Below, in pieces: positions 35,220 to 45,221 of a stretch of DNA of 64,000 bases. Each line of letters starts with the position of its first letter. The stretch's first letter is position 1. Source of the DNA: CAWCUU01 sp963798855 (lineage in GTDB: Bacteria; Gemmatimonadota; Gemmatimonadetes; Longimicrobiales; RSA9); the NCBI GenBank assembly GCA_963798855.1, contig CAWCUU010000003.1:124001-188000 (forward strand), in the 5' to 3' direction. The notes under the pieces were generated by a model that ran no database searches, was not told where the DNA came from, and saw nothing but the letters and a program-made list of their open reading frames with translations. A program made the translations under genes and the position numbers.

Positions 35220-37307
35220 CTAGGGGGCGGCGCCGAGGCGGGGGGTGGGGGCCGGGGGGGCGGGGCGGTCGAGAAGCAGGTTCATCAGCGAGCGGTGGAT
35301 CGTGCGCTGGGGCGGCTCGCGGTCGAGGTAGACGGCGAAGCGCCCGGTCTTCCACTCCAGCATCGCGGCGAGCGCCTCCTCGCCCTCCAGCGACTGCGCG
35401 CGGGCGTGGCGCGGATCGCCGCCCTCGACGTAGATGACGCCCGTCCCCTCAGGGCTGGTGATCGAGAGCGCCGCCGTGCGCGAGTGGTAGCCGATCATCT
35501 GCAGCAGCCAGCTCAGCTCCATGTCCTCGAGCTTGCCTCCCATGGAGTGCGTCGACTTGTCCATCGCCTCCGGCTCCCCCGCCTCCGCGCGGGTACGGCA
35601 GCGCTGGCTCACGAGAGCGCTCAGCGCGGAGCGGATCTGGGTGAAATCCGCGTTTCGACCGAAGAACGCGTCGACGCCGGAGGAGAGCAGGCGCATGGCG
35701 GCGCGAGGCGTCTCCGCGTCGAGGCCGAGCACCGGTATCGCCCCGACTGACGGATCGCTGCGCATCTCCCGGAGGAAGCGCAGCGACTCCTGCGTGGGGA
35801 GCAGCGCGGTCAGGAAGACGGCCTCGACCGGAATCTGCCGCAGCCGCAGCCGTGCGGCGTCGACGTCGGCAGCGACCTCGGCCAGATAGCCCGCGGAGCA
35901 CAGCTTGGAAGCGAGCACGGTGGCCGTCGCGGGGTCCGGATGAACGATGACGACGTGACGGGAGCGGCCGAGCCCGAAGAAGCGCAGGTCCCCGGTTTCC
36001 AGCAGCCTCAGTGCCGCGGCGACGACGCGGCGATCGAAATGAGCGCCAGCTTCCCGTCGTAGCTCCGCGGCCGCGTCCATCAGACGGCGGGGTAGACGAT
36101 GCGGACGCGGGCGGATCATCGCCGAAAAGGAATCCGCGACGGCGAGGATCCGCGCGAGAAGCGGGATCTGCTCGCCTTCCAGCCCGTCGGGATAGCCGTT
36201 GCCGTCCCAGCGCTCGTGGTGATGCCGGATCGCCGCGGCGACGGAATCCGGCAGCGGCACGCCCTCCAGCAGCTCGAGCCCCAAGTCGACGTGGGCCTCC
36301 ATGCGGCGCTGTCCGCCCACGTCGAGACCCGGCCGCGGTCGTCCCGGCAGCAGCTTCTCCCCGACCGCCTGGCGGCCGAGGTCCCGCAGCACGGCCGCTA
36401 GCGCGAGCCGATCCAGCCGCGCCTCCGACACGCCCATCTCGCGACCGATACCGACCGCCAGCAGGCGCGTAAGGCTGCTGCTGCTGCGGTAGTACGGGTC
36501 GCCGTATTCGAGGAGCGCGACGAGCAGATCGGCGAGCGAAGTGGCAAGCGACAGATCCTCCTCCCCGGCTCGCGACGCGACCGCTACGAGCGCCGACCTG
36601 TCCGATGCCTCCCGGAGGTCGGGAGCTGCGCCGTAGGGATCTTCCCACGGGAATCGGTCCTCTTCGTCCCAGGGAAAGACCACGGGCCGCTCGGACGACC
36701 CCACCACCGGCTGCTCCCACGGAAAGAGCGGATCCACGCCCGACGCGGACGCTTGCCGCCCTTCCCGCGTCGACTCCCGTGGCCGCGATGGCGACGCGGG
36801 CGCCGAAGCTGCGGCGCCCGCGGAAGGGGGTCTCTCTCCGTTCGCCGCGGGAGGGGCGGGGGCGCGGCGGCGCCCGTCGTGTGGCGCGTACCCGCTCGTT
36901 GCGGGGCCGCTCCAGTCGACGATCGAATTGAGCCGGGCCTGGATGCTGAGCCGCTGCCTCCTCCCCTCGTCCTGCCCCGGCTCCCCGTGCATCGGTCCGA
37001 GCTGGCGGGCCCGTCGGTAGTGCCGACTCGCGGCCTCCCCCTGGCCGGCGGCGTGCGCGATGTCGCCGAGCCCACGGTGCGCGGCCGAATTGCCAGGATC
37101 CAGCTCGAGCACCCGGTTGAACGCCGCGGCGGCCTCCGCGGTCCTGTTCTGCTCCAGGCGCAACGATGCGAAACGGAGGTAAGCGCGGATCTGGAAGCGG
37201 TGCAGCTCGTCGTCCTCGTGACGGGACCAGCGAGGGGCGGGATCCGGCGCACGGCCGGAGATCTCGCTCACCAGCCGCCGAATCTCGTCACTCGGAGAAG
37301 CGGTCAT
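35220..37307 (-). CDS. TPR - HD-GYP-like - receiver-like - DUF4388 (PATAN) signalling protein
   Basis: 695 aa from the ATG at 37307; the longer upstream frame has no support. Residues about 30-90 are TPR-like (AEAAAAFNRVLELDPGNSAAH). A long linker carries three FPW repeats (PLFPWEQ, VVFPWDEE, RFPWEDP; about 195-220). The HD-GYP region (about 230-420) keeps AIRHHHERWDGNGYPDG and ILAVADSFSAM but its HD dyad is replaced (VLRDLGRQ), so c-di-GMP hydrolysis may be lost. A receiver-like domain (VVIVHPDPATATVLASKL) and a C-terminal DUF4388/PATAN segment (LSWLLQMIGYHSRTAALSI) follow. A cytoplasmic signalling scaffold is likely. Confidence 0.82.
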   Translation of the reverse strand: MTASPSDEIRRLVSEISGRAPDPAPRWSRHEDDELHRFQIRAYLRFASLRLEQNRTAEAAAAFNRVLELDPGNSAAHRGLGDIAHAAGQGEAASRHYRRARQLGPMHGEPGQDEGRRQRLSIQARLNSIVDWSGPATSGYAPHDGRRRAPAPPAANGERPPSAGAAASAPASPSRPRESTREGRQASASGVDPLFPWEQPVVGSSERPVVFPWDEEDRFPWEDPYGAAPDLREASDRSALVAVASRAGEEDLSLATSLADLLVALLEYGDPYYRSSSSLTRLLAVGIGREMGVSEARLDRLALAAVLRDLGRQAVGEKLLPGRPRPGLDVGGQRRMEAHVDLGLELLEGVPLPDSVAAAIRHHHERWDGNGYPDGLEGEQIPLLARILAVADSFSAMIRPRPHRLPRRLMDAAAELRREAGAHFDRRVVAAALRLLETGDLRFFGLGRSRHVVIVHPDPATATVLASKLCSAGYLAEVAADVDAARLRLRQIPVEAVFLTALLPTQESLRFLREMRSDPSVGAIPVLGLDAETPRAAMRLLSSGVDAFFGRNADFTQIRSALSALVSQRCRTRAEAGEPEAMDKSTHSMGGKLEDMELSWLLQMIGYHSRTAALSITSPEGTGVIYVEGGDPRHARAQSLEGEEALAAMLEWKTGRFAVYLDREPPQRTIHRSLMNLLLDRPAPPAPTPRLGAAP

Positions 37308-37353
37308 CGACGACCCGGCCCTCGGGGTTCGGGCGATCTTCGCTCGGTGGGTT

Positions 37354-37379
37354 GCCCGATTGTACGTCGACGATCGGGC
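37354..37379. repeat. 7-bp inverted repeat between divergent genes
   Basis: GCCCGAT (37354-37360) and ATCGGGC (37373-37379) flank 12 nt containing GTCGAC. They lie in the 239-nt gap between the signalling protein and the secreted amidohydrolase-family gene. A possible operator; nothing else is evident in this gap. Confidence 0.35.
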
Positions 37380-37546
37380 TGGTGTCAATGGCGCTGCGCG
37401 GGCGCACCGGGCCGCGGCAGGCTTGCCGCCTGCGCCGGGGAAACCGTTGCCCCTCCTTCCCGTTGGTCGCGTGTGCTTGACGGGCTCCGATCCGGGTTCG
37501 ACTTTGCGGGCCTCCACCATTCCGGACTTCGGACGAGGTCGAGCCA

Positions 37547-39331
37547 ATGGCACTACGGCGTGGCACGCGCGTCGGCGGACTCGCGTTCATCCTCGCGATG
37601 CTGGCATCGCCGACGCTGGCGCGGGCACAGTTCACGGAGCCACCGCCGCCCGCGGCGTACGCGCTCCGCAACGTCACGGTCGTGGACGCGGACGGGGCCC
37701 GGCGAGATGGCGTGACGCTGGTCGTTCGCGGCTCGATGGTCGAGGCGCTCTCCGCGGGCGCTCCGGTGCCGGGCGATGCCCGGGTGCTGGAGGGGGACTC
37801 GCTGATGGTCTATCCGGGGCTCGTCGATGGGTGGGGCACCGTGAAGTACGAGTTCCCGAAGGACAGCCTGGACCGCAGCAAGGTCAGGTCGTGGAACCCG
37901 CCCAGATCCGTGCAGGGGTTCGAGCCCCACCGCCGCGTCGTCGACTGGCTCCGCGCGACCGGCTCGGACGTCGCGGACCTCCGCAAGAAGGGCGTCGTCG
38001 CTGTAGCGGTGCAGCCGGACGGCGCGCTGATGCCGGGTCGCGGCGCGCTCGTGCTGCTGCGCACGGACGCTACCGTCAGCGACGACCTCGTGGTGGATGC
38101 GACGCTGGGGCCGGTGATGACGTTCAGCTCGGCGCGCGGGGCATATCCGACGACCATGATGGGAATGGTCGCCTGGTACCGGCAGACGTTCCTCGATGCG
38201 CAGCGGCGCGCGCAGGTGGCGAGCGCGGCCGGGCACGATCCGCATGGAGTGACCCTGCCGTCCTACGACGCGGACTATGCGGTCGTACAGGAGGCGATGG
38301 GTGGCGGCATTCCCGTGTACTGGGTCGCGAACGATGCCGACGACATCCGCCGCATGCTGAGGCTCTCGGACGAGTTCCGGCTGCGGCCGATTCTGGTGGG
38401 CGGGGCCGAGGCGTGGAAGCTGGCCGGCGAGCTGAAGAGGCGCGATGTTCCGGTGCTCGTATCCGTGGACTTCCCGAAGCCGAAGGAGTGGAAGCCCGAG
38501 GCGCCGAAGGCCGCGAAGCCGGGCGAGCCGAAGCCAGGCGGCGTCAGCCCCGACAGCGCTGCCGCGCCGGCCGCGGCCGATACGGCGAAGACGCCCGCGG
38601 CAACACCGGACGAGCAGGCGCCCGCGCGCGAGACCCTGCCGGGTGCGCTGCGCGAGAAGAAGCGCCTCGAGGAGATGTATGCGAACGCGGGCAAGCTCGC
38701 GGCCGCGGGCATCCGCTTCGCGCTGGTCAGCAACCAGGGGAAGGCCGATCTGCTGGAGGGGGCGCGCAAGACCATCGAGTACGGCCTCTCCGAGAGCGAC
38801 GCGCTCCGCGCGCTGACGAGCACCCCCGCCTCGCTCTACGCCATCCCCTCCGCGGTCCGCATCGAGAAGGATTTGCCCGCAACGTTCATCGTCACCGACG
38901 GCCCGCTCTTCGGCAAGAACACGAAGGTCGTCTACACCTTCGTGGAGGGCGGGCTGGAGAAGGGAGCCGATGAGCGGAAGAAGGGCGCAGCGGGCGATTC
39001 CGCCTCGGCCGCCGCGATCGCCGGGACGTGGACCCTCGACATCCTCGCGCCCGACGCACCGCCGCCCGGCACGCTGAAGGTGACGCAGTCCGGCGCGAGC
39101 TTCACCGGCACGCTCGAGGTGCCCGGATTCGGCACCGTCCCGGTCGAGAGCGGCAGCATCGATGGCGACCGGATCAGCTTCACGGTGACGGTCCAGCAGG
39201 GCGGCGAGTCCGCCACCGTCGAATTCACCGGGACGGTCAGTGGCACCTCGATCTCGGGCAGCGGCTCGGGTGAGGGCGTCGGAGACTTCGAGTGGCAGGC
39301 CGAGCGCACGGCCGGGCCGGGAGACGAGTAG
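37547..39331 (+). CDS. Secreted amidohydrolase-family protein, probably catalytically degenerate
   Basis: 594 aa with a signal peptide ending ARAQ. The start of the fold is amidohydrolase-like (YALRNVTVVDADGARRDG, YPGLVDGWGTVKYEF), but the metal-binding HxH that should follow PGLVD is absent, and I see no replacement pair, so hydrolase activity is doubtful. A Pro/Ala/Lys-rich insertion (about 310-370) interrupts the barrel. The last ~100 residues form a beta domain (GTLKVTQSGASFTGTLEV, DRISFTVTVQQGG). It is 2 nt from the next, related gene, and the two may form a complex. Confidence 0.8.
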   Translation: MALRRGTRVGGLAFILAMLASPTLARAQFTEPPPPAAYALRNVTVVDADGARRDGVTLVVRGSMVEALSAGAPVPGDARVLEGDSLMVYPGLVDGWGTVKYEFPKDSLDRSKVRSWNPPRSVQGFEPHRRVVDWLRATGSDVADLRKKGVVAVAVQPDGALMPGRGALVLLRTDATVSDDLVVDATLGPVMTFSSARGAYPTTMMGMVAWYRQTFLDAQRRAQVASAAGHDPHGVTLPSYDADYAVVQEAMGGGIPVYWVANDADDIRRMLRLSDEFRLRPILVGGAEAWKLAGELKRRDVPVLVSVDFPKPKEWKPEAPKAAKPGEPKPGGVSPDSAAAPAAADTAKTPAATPDEQAPARETLPGALREKKRLEEMYANAGKLAAAGIRFALVSNQGKADLLEGARKTIEYGLSESDALRALTSTPASLYAIPSAVRIEKDLPATFIVTDGPLFGKNTKVVYTFVEGGLEKGADERKKGAAGDSASAAAIAGTWTLDILAPDAPPPGTLKVTQSGASFTGTLEVPGFGTVPVESGSIDGDRISFTVTVQQGGESATVEFTGTVSGTSISGSGSGEGVGDFEWQAERTAGPGDE

Positions 39332-39333
39332 CC

Positions 39334-42052
39334 ATGACCACCGCACGGATATCCATGAAAAACAGCTCGAGCCTCGTCGCACATACCGGATTGGCGATCA
39401 CGGTGCTCGCGACGATCGGGACGGTCACCGCTCCCGCCGCGGCCCAGTGGAATACGCAAGCGGAAGCCGGCACGGTCGAGGCGCCGAAAGGCACGCTGGT
39501 AATCCGCAACCTGGACGCCGTGTGGACCGCCGCCGGGCCGGTGCAGCACGGCGTCTCGATCGTGATCCGCGACGGCGTGATCCGCTCGATCGGCGTGGAC
39601 GCCGCTACGCCGGCCGGGGCGCGCGTGATCGATGGAGCGGGGCTCACCGCGATGCCCGGCGTCGTGGATCAGCACTCGCACATCGCGATGGCCGGCGGCT
39701 CCAACGAGTGGACGGCGCCCGTCGTGCCCGAGGTCCGGGTGATCGATCACCTCGACCCCCACGACTTCAGCATCTACCAGGCGCTCTCCGGCGGTGTCAC
39801 CACCGCGCAGATCCTGCACGGAAGCTCCAATCCGATCGGTGGTCAGAACGCGATCATCAAGACGCGCTGGGGGATGGATGACGCCTGGCAGCTGCTCGTC
39901 GAGGGCGCGCCCCGCACGGTGAAGTTCGCGCTCGGCGAGAACGTCACGCAGAAGAACGGCGGACGGCAGACCCGCTTCCCGGCCTCACGCGAAGGCGTCG
40001 AGTCGATCTACGTCCAGGCGTTCACGGCCGCGCGGGAGTATGAGAAGGCGTGGGCGGACTACCGCAGGAACCCGAAGGCGTTCCGCGTTCCGCCGCGCAC
40101 CGACCTACGGCTCCAGGCGCTCGTCGACATCATGCACGGCAGGATCCGCGTGACGGCGCACTCCTATCGCGCCGACGAGATCCTTATGCTCGCCCGCATC
40201 GCGCAGCGCTTCGGCTTCACGATCGACGCGTTCACGCACGTGCTCGAGGGATACAAGGTGGCCGACGAGCTGCGCGACGCGGGCATGGGCGCCTCCACGT
40301 TCTCCGACTGGTGGATGTACAAGCTCGAGGCGTACGACGCGATCCCCTACAACGCGGCGATCCTGCACGACCACGGTGTGCTGACCTCGCTGAACTCGGA
40401 CATCCCGTGGCTGCAGTCCTTCCTCATTTACGAGATGAGCAAGCCCGTCAAGTACGGCGGCGTCTCCAAGGAGGAGGCGCTGAAGATGCTGACGCTGAAT
40501 CCGGCCAAGCAGATCCACCTCCAGGACCGTGTCGGCAGCCTCGAAGTCGGCAAGGACGGCGACGTCGTGTTGCTCAACGGCGATCCCTTCAACACCTACT
40601 CGCGTGTCGAGAAGACGATCATCGATGGCATCGTCTACTACGACCGACGGGACGAGACCGCTCGCCGGCACGAGCCGGTGCGCCGCATCGCGGGCGCCCC
40701 CGCCGCAGCGGCGACGGCGACCGCACCCACGGGACCCGTGGAGGTCTCCGCGTTCGACGTGCCGGACGCACCGGACGACCAGACCCTCATGCGCCCGATC
40801 GATACCTCGCCGGTCGTCGCGATCGTCGGTGGCACCGTCCATCCGGTGAGCCAGGGCGCGATCGAAAACGGCGTCGTCCTCATCGACAACGGGAAGATCA
40901 GCGCCGTGGGTCCCGCATCTCAGGTGCAGATTCCGGCCGGCGCGCGACGCGTGGACGCCTCCGGCAAGCAGGTCTACCCCGGTCTCATCGACCCGCTCAC
41001 GTCGGTCGGCATGGTCGAGATCGACGCGATCCAGCCCGCGCGCGACGACCGCGAGATCGGCGAGTACAACCCTCACGTCCGCTCGCTCTTCGGCATCGAC
41101 CCCTATAGCGCCGCGATCCCGGTCGGCCGCGCGAACGGGGTCACCGCCGTCCTCTCCGCCCCCGCCAGCGGCATCGTCCGGGGCACCGGCTCCGTCGTCC
41201 AGCTAGTCGGCGACACGCCGGAGAACATGGACATCGAGGACAGGGCCGCGCTCGTCGTCGACTTCCCGAAGCCGAAGGGCGAGCAGTGGGACGAGCCGAA
41301 GCTGGAGGGCGACCGCATCGAGGAGCTGCTCGCGCTCTTCCGCCGCGCCCGCCTGTACGCGCAGCAGCCTTCGACGCGGCAGAGCCCGACGCGCGCCTGG
41401 GAGGCGAACGTCGACCCATCCGAACGACGTGATGCTCTCCGCCATGGTCCCCGTGCTCGAGGGGAAGCGCCCGGCGATCTTCGTCGCGAACGACGAGCGA
41501 CGCATCCGCACGCTGCTCATGTTCCTCGACAGCTTCCCGACCGTGAAGGCGGTGCTCGGCGGCGGTGCCCAGGCGTACCACGTGGCCGACGAGCTCGCCC
41601 GCCGAAAGATCCCGGTCATCGTCGGCTCCGAGCTCACCCCGGCCGACGACCGCGACGACCCCGTCACCGCGCCCTGGCGCAACGCCGCGATCCTGCGCGA
41701 CCACGGCGTCCGCATCGCGTTCACCACCTCCTTCTCGCCCGAGGGCGTCTCGGAGCTGCGCAACCTGCCCTACGAGGCCGCTCGCGCGGTGTCGTTCGGT
41801 CTTTCGCCCGATGAAGGGATCCGCGCCCTCACGCTCGGGGCCGCCGAGATCCTCGGCCTCCAGGACCGCATGGGAAGCCTCGATCCCGGCAAGCGCGGCG
41901 ATGTCATCATCACCGATGGCGATCCGCTCCAGATCGTCACCCACGTGGACCGCATGTTCATCGCAGGACAGGAGGTCTCGCTCGCGTCCAGGCACACGCG
42001 CCTCTACCACCAGTTCGTGCACAGGAGCGCGGGCGTGCCCGTCACGCGGTGA
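39334..42052 (+). pseudogene. Secreted protein with two tandem amidohydrolase domains (frame broken by one extra base)
   Basis: The ATG at 39334 gives a signal peptide (LAITVLATIGTVTAPAAAQ) and a first amidohydrolase domain with intact PGVVDQHSHIAM, RVTAHSYRAD and TIDAFTHVLEGYK, the usual metal-site histidines. A second domain follows (VAIVGGTVHPVSQGAIENGVV, YPGLIDPLTSVGM, no HxH). At 41415-41417 a CCC run holds one extra base; removing it joins ANVD to HPNDVMLSAMVPVLEGKRP, and the frame continues to 42052 (about 905 aa) with LGLQDRMGSLDPGKRGDVIITDGDP near the end. Imidazolonepropionase-like family; probably a periplasmic dipeptidase or amidohydrolase of unknown substrate. Confidence 0.8.
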
Positions 42053-42123
42053 TTTCAGGGAACGATTCCGCGTCCCGGCCGCCCTGCGCGACTTCGCATG
42101 ATGTACTTAGTCGAATTTGAAGT

Positions 42124-42757
42124 TCACCTCAGCAACTCGATCACATCCGAATCCGTCGTCTGGGAGAAGTCGAGGTACCACTGGCCGACGGCCTGGAACG
42201 GCTCCGGCTGGACATAGCAGAATGACCTCATCCGCGTCGGAGCGGAGGTCGTCGCAGGTGGAAGCGGCGCCGACGGGAACGGCGATGACCAGGCGTCTGG
42301 GCTCTAGCGCGCGGACGGCGGATGCTGCGGCTCGCATGGACGCGCCGGTCGCCAATCCATCATCGACGAGCACGACGGTCCGGCCGGTCAGGTCGTGCGG
42401 GGGGCGGCTCCCGCGGTAGGCGTCCTCGCGCCTTTGCAGCTCCACGCTCTCCCGCTCGGCGACGGCGCGGATCAGGTCGTCGCGGATCCCGTAGGCCTGC
42501 ACCACGTCGTCGTTCAGGACGACGACTCCGCCGCTCGCGATCGCGCCGAGCGCTAGCTCCGGGTGGGCAGGCACACCGAGCTTGCGGACGAGAAAGACAT
42601 CGAGGGGAGCGCCGAGCGCGCGGGCGACCTCGGCGGCGACGGGAACGCCACCGCGCGGCAGCCCGAGCACCAGCAGGTCGGGCTCGTCCCGCAGGTGCTC
42701 GAGGCGTGTGGCGAGGCGGCGTCCTGCGTCCGCGCGGTCACGGAACGGACGCTGCAT
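42124..42757 (-). pseudogene. Predicted phosphoribosyltransferase (frame broken by one extra base near the C-terminus)
   Basis: The ATG at 42757 shares its A with the upstream TGA. VLGLPRGGVPVAAEVARALGAPLDVFLVRKLGVP and the PRPP loop VVLVDDGLATGASMRAA are typical of COG1926-type PRTases. The frame as given runs to 42107 with a non-homologous tail; removing one A of the AA at 42221-42222 gives CYVQPEPFQAVGQWYLDFSQ and a stop at 42124, the family-typical ending, for about 210 aa. These proteins often accompany stress or BON proteins; the substrate base is unknown. It forms an operon with the BON protein. Confidence 0.82.
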
Positions 42758-43203
42758 CAGCCTGTTTGGGCGGTGCTACCTTCCGTGCTCAGCAGATTCA
42801 CGACCTCGTGAACGCCGCGGACGGAGCGGGCCTGTTCTACGAGGCGCCCGATTTCGTCGGCCGGCGCACGGCCGGTGAGCGTGACACGGCCGTCATCGGC
42901 GCTGACACGGAGCGCCCCGAGGTCGTGCGAGACGTGGCCGAGCGCCGCACGCACGCGCTCGTCGAGCACCTCGTCATCGACGTGCGTCTCGGTCGCGCGC
43001 TTCACGCTCTCGACGGCACGGCCTCGAGCCCGGTTGCCGAGGTCTCGTGCACGGCCCTCCAGCTCCTCCTCGAGCTCGTGGCGCGCGTGTACGATCTGGT
43101 CGCGCACGAGCGACCGGCGGCGCCTGCCCAGTCGCGGATCGAACAGGTACATCAGCCCCGCGCCGACCAGTAGTCCCTTAGCGAACGAGATCGGATGCTT
43201 CAT
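42757..43203 (-). CDS. Membrane-anchored BON-domain protein (YtxH-like N-terminus)
   Basis: 148 aa. An N-terminal short hydrophobic segment followed by basic residues (FAKGLLVGAGLMYLFDPRLGRRRR) anchors it in the inner membrane in the style of YtxH proteins. A coiled region follows, then a BON domain (VRAALGHVSHDLGALRVSADDGRVTLTGRA, VRGVHEVVNLL). It is immediately upstream of the PRTase gene with overlapping stop/start. A stress or envelope role is inferred from similar gene pairs. Confidence 0.78.
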   Translation of the reverse strand: MKHPISFAKGLLVGAGLMYLFDPRLGRRRRSLVRDQIVHARHELEEELEGRARDLGNRARGRAVESVKRATETHVDDEVLDERVRAALGHVSHDLGALRVSADDGRVTLTGRAPADEIGRLVEQARSVRGVHEVVNLLSTEGSTAQTG

Positions 43204-43313
43204 ATGGCCCTCCTTCGGTGACGTGCCGGATGATCACCGTGTCTTCGCGCAAGGACCGAGCCGTCGTAGGACGCCGATCGAGCCGTGCTGCGTCCCGCTG
43301 ACGAGCCGCCCCG

Positions 43314-44294
43314 TCACCGTTTCAGGCCGCGGATCTCCTCGGTCAGCCGCGGCAGGACCTGGAAGGCGTCGCCGACGATGCCGTAGTCGGCGGCGCGGAA
43401 GATCGGCGCGTCCGCGTCCTTGTTGATCGCGACGATCGTGCGGGCGGTGCGCATCCCCGCCAGGTGCTGAATCGCGCCGCTGATGCCGATCGCGAAGTAG
43501 AGCTGCGGCGCCACCGTCTTCCCCGTCTGCCCGACCTGTTCGGCATGGGGACGCCAGCCGGCATCCACCACGGCGCGCGAGGCTCCGAGGGCGACATTCG
43601 AACCGAGCGCGTCGCGCAGCTCCTCGAGAAGGTTCCAGTTCTCGGGCCCCTGCATGCCACGGCCGCCGCTGACGATGATCGGCGCCTCCGCGACGTCCAC
43701 GGACTCGTCGGGCGCGGCGCGCAGCTCGCGCACCCGCACGCGCGGGTCGGCGGGGTCCGAGTCGATTGTCAGCCGCTCGACTTCACCCGCCGCCTGTCGC
43801 TCCTTCGGCACGAACACGTTCGGTCTGACCGAAACGAGGCGAGGCTCGGCCTCGAGCACCAGCGTGGCGAATGCCTTGCCGGCGTACATCGGCCGCACGA
43901 CCACCAGCTCGCTGCTGTCCATACGCAGTTCCGTCGCGTCCGTCGCGAGCGGGACATCGAGCCGCGCGGCGAGCCGCGGCGCCACATCCTTGCCGAGGCT
44001 GGAGGCGGAGAGCAGGATGGCGAAGTAGCCCCGCCCGGCCGCCTGCGCCGCTACGCTGGCGATCGCCTCGGGAGCGCCGCGCTCCAGACTCTCGTGCTCG
44101 GCGAGCAGGACCCGGTCGGCGCCGAAGCGGCCCGCCTCCGCCGCCATCGTGGCCGTTCCCGCCCCACCCGGCAGGACCGCGTGGACCTCGCCGCCGAGCT
44201 CGTCCGCCAGGTCTCGAGCCGCGGTGATCACCTCCAGCGCCGAACGTCGCAACGAGCCGTCGCGCTGCTCTGCTACTGCCAGGATATTCTTCAT
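43314..44294 (-). CDS. etfA: Electron transfer flavoprotein alpha subunit
   Basis: 326 aa from the ATG at 44294, preceded by AGGGGG; another ATG lies 6 nt upstream. The C-terminal FAD domain has the signatures APIIVSGGRGMQGPENW, GASRAVVDAGWRPHAEQVGQTG, YFAIGISGAIQHLAGM and IVAINKDADAPIFRAADYGIVGD. Together with the beta subunit it forms the ETF heterodimer that accepts electrons from acyl-CoA and other dehydrogenases, to be passed on by the ETF-QO at 33515-35188. It lies 10 nt after etfB. Confidence 0.95.
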   Translation of the reverse strand: MKNILAVAEQRDGSLRRSALEVITAARDLADELGGEVHAVLPGGAGTATMAAEAGRFGADRVLLAEHESLERGAPEAIASVAAQAAGRGYFAILLSASSLGKDVAPRLAARLDVPLATDATELRMDSSELVVVRPMYAGKAFATLVLEAEPRLVSVRPNVFVPKERQAAGEVERLTIDSDPADPRVRVRELRAAPDESVDVAEAPIIVSGGRGMQGPENWNLLEELRDALGSNVALGASRAVVDAGWRPHAEQVGQTGKTVAPQLYFAIGISGAIQHLAGMRTARTIVAINKDADAPIFRAADYGIVGDAFQVLPRLTEEIRGLKR

Positions 44295-44304
44295 GTGCAT
44301 CCCC

Positions 44305-45054
44305 CTAGAGCACCTTGGCTTCTTCGCGGAGCAGCCGCACCAGCTCCGGCACGGCGTCGGCGCCTTCGCCGACGATCCGACCTTCTGCCCGCTCCGGCGG
44401 ATACTCCAGCTTGCTGATCCGGATCCGCCCCTCACCGCCGTCCGCCTTCTTCTGCTCGAGCGGCTTGCGCTTCGCCGCCATGATCCCCTTCAGCGACGGG
44501 TAGCGCGGCTCGTTCGGTCCCTTCGTCGCGGTGACGACCGCCGGCAGCTCGGCCTCCACCACCTCGACCCCGCCCTCCGTCTCGCGCTGACAGACGACCT
44601 TGCCAACCTCCAGGCTCACCTCGGCGGCAGCCGTGACGCACGGCAGTCCGAGCAGCTCGGCCACCATCGGGCCCACCTGCTGCTGGTCGTCGTCGGCCGC
44701 CTTCATGCCGAACAGGATCAGATCGGCGCCTGCGCCCTTCAGCTCGCCGGCGAGGAGTCGCGCCGTCGCGAGCCCGTCGATGCCCGTCGCGGCCTCGAGC
44801 AGCACGGCCGAGTCGGCTCCCATCGCCAGAGCAGCTCGCAGCTGCTCGGCGGCGGCAGGTTCGCCGGCCGTCAACGCGACGACGTCGCCTTCCGCTCCCG
44901 CCTCCTTGAGCCGCAACGCCGCCTCCAGCGCGAACTCGTCGTACGGGCTGATCACGTACTTCACTCCCGACGGGTCGATGCCCGTCCCGCCATCGGAGAT
45001 GCGGATGCGCGCGGCGGTGTCCGGCACCCGCTTGATGCACACGATGATCTTCAC
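44305..45054 (-). CDS. etfB: Electron transfer flavoprotein beta subunit
   Basis: 249 aa from the GTG at 45054 (GAGGG just upstream); the longer frame to 45144 starts inside the divergent region. Landmarks are KIIVCIKRVPDTAARIRI, VISPYDEFALEAALRLKE, AALAMGADSAVLL, GMKAADDDQQQVGPMVAELLGLP and AVVTATKGPNEPRYPSLKGIMAAKRKP, the AMP-binding ETF-beta signature region. It is the first gene of the etfBA operon and is divergent from the PhzF gene. Confidence 0.95.
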   Translation of the reverse strand: MKIIVCIKRVPDTAARIRISDGGTGIDPSGVKYVISPYDEFALEAALRLKEAGAEGDVVALTAGEPAAAEQLRAALAMGADSAVLLEAATGIDGLATARLLAGELKGAGADLILFGMKAADDDQQQVGPMVAELLGLPCVTAAAEVSLEVGKVVCQRETEGGVEVVEAELPAVVTATKGPNEPRYPSLKGIMAAKRKPLEQKKADGGEGRIRISKLEYPPERAEGRIVGEGADAVPELVRLLREEAKVL

Positions 45055-45221
45055 GATCCCTCGCTCAATGTCATTTCGCTTCCCGGGCGCGTCATTTCCC
45101 CCGCGCCGGCGCCAAATGTAGGCCCCTCTCGGGGTCCGGGCCACCGACGCCGGCTCCGGTGCCTCTTGCCTGCCCCGGATCGCCGGCTCAGCTTCCGCTT
45201 ACCCCGACCCCAGAGCGCCTC

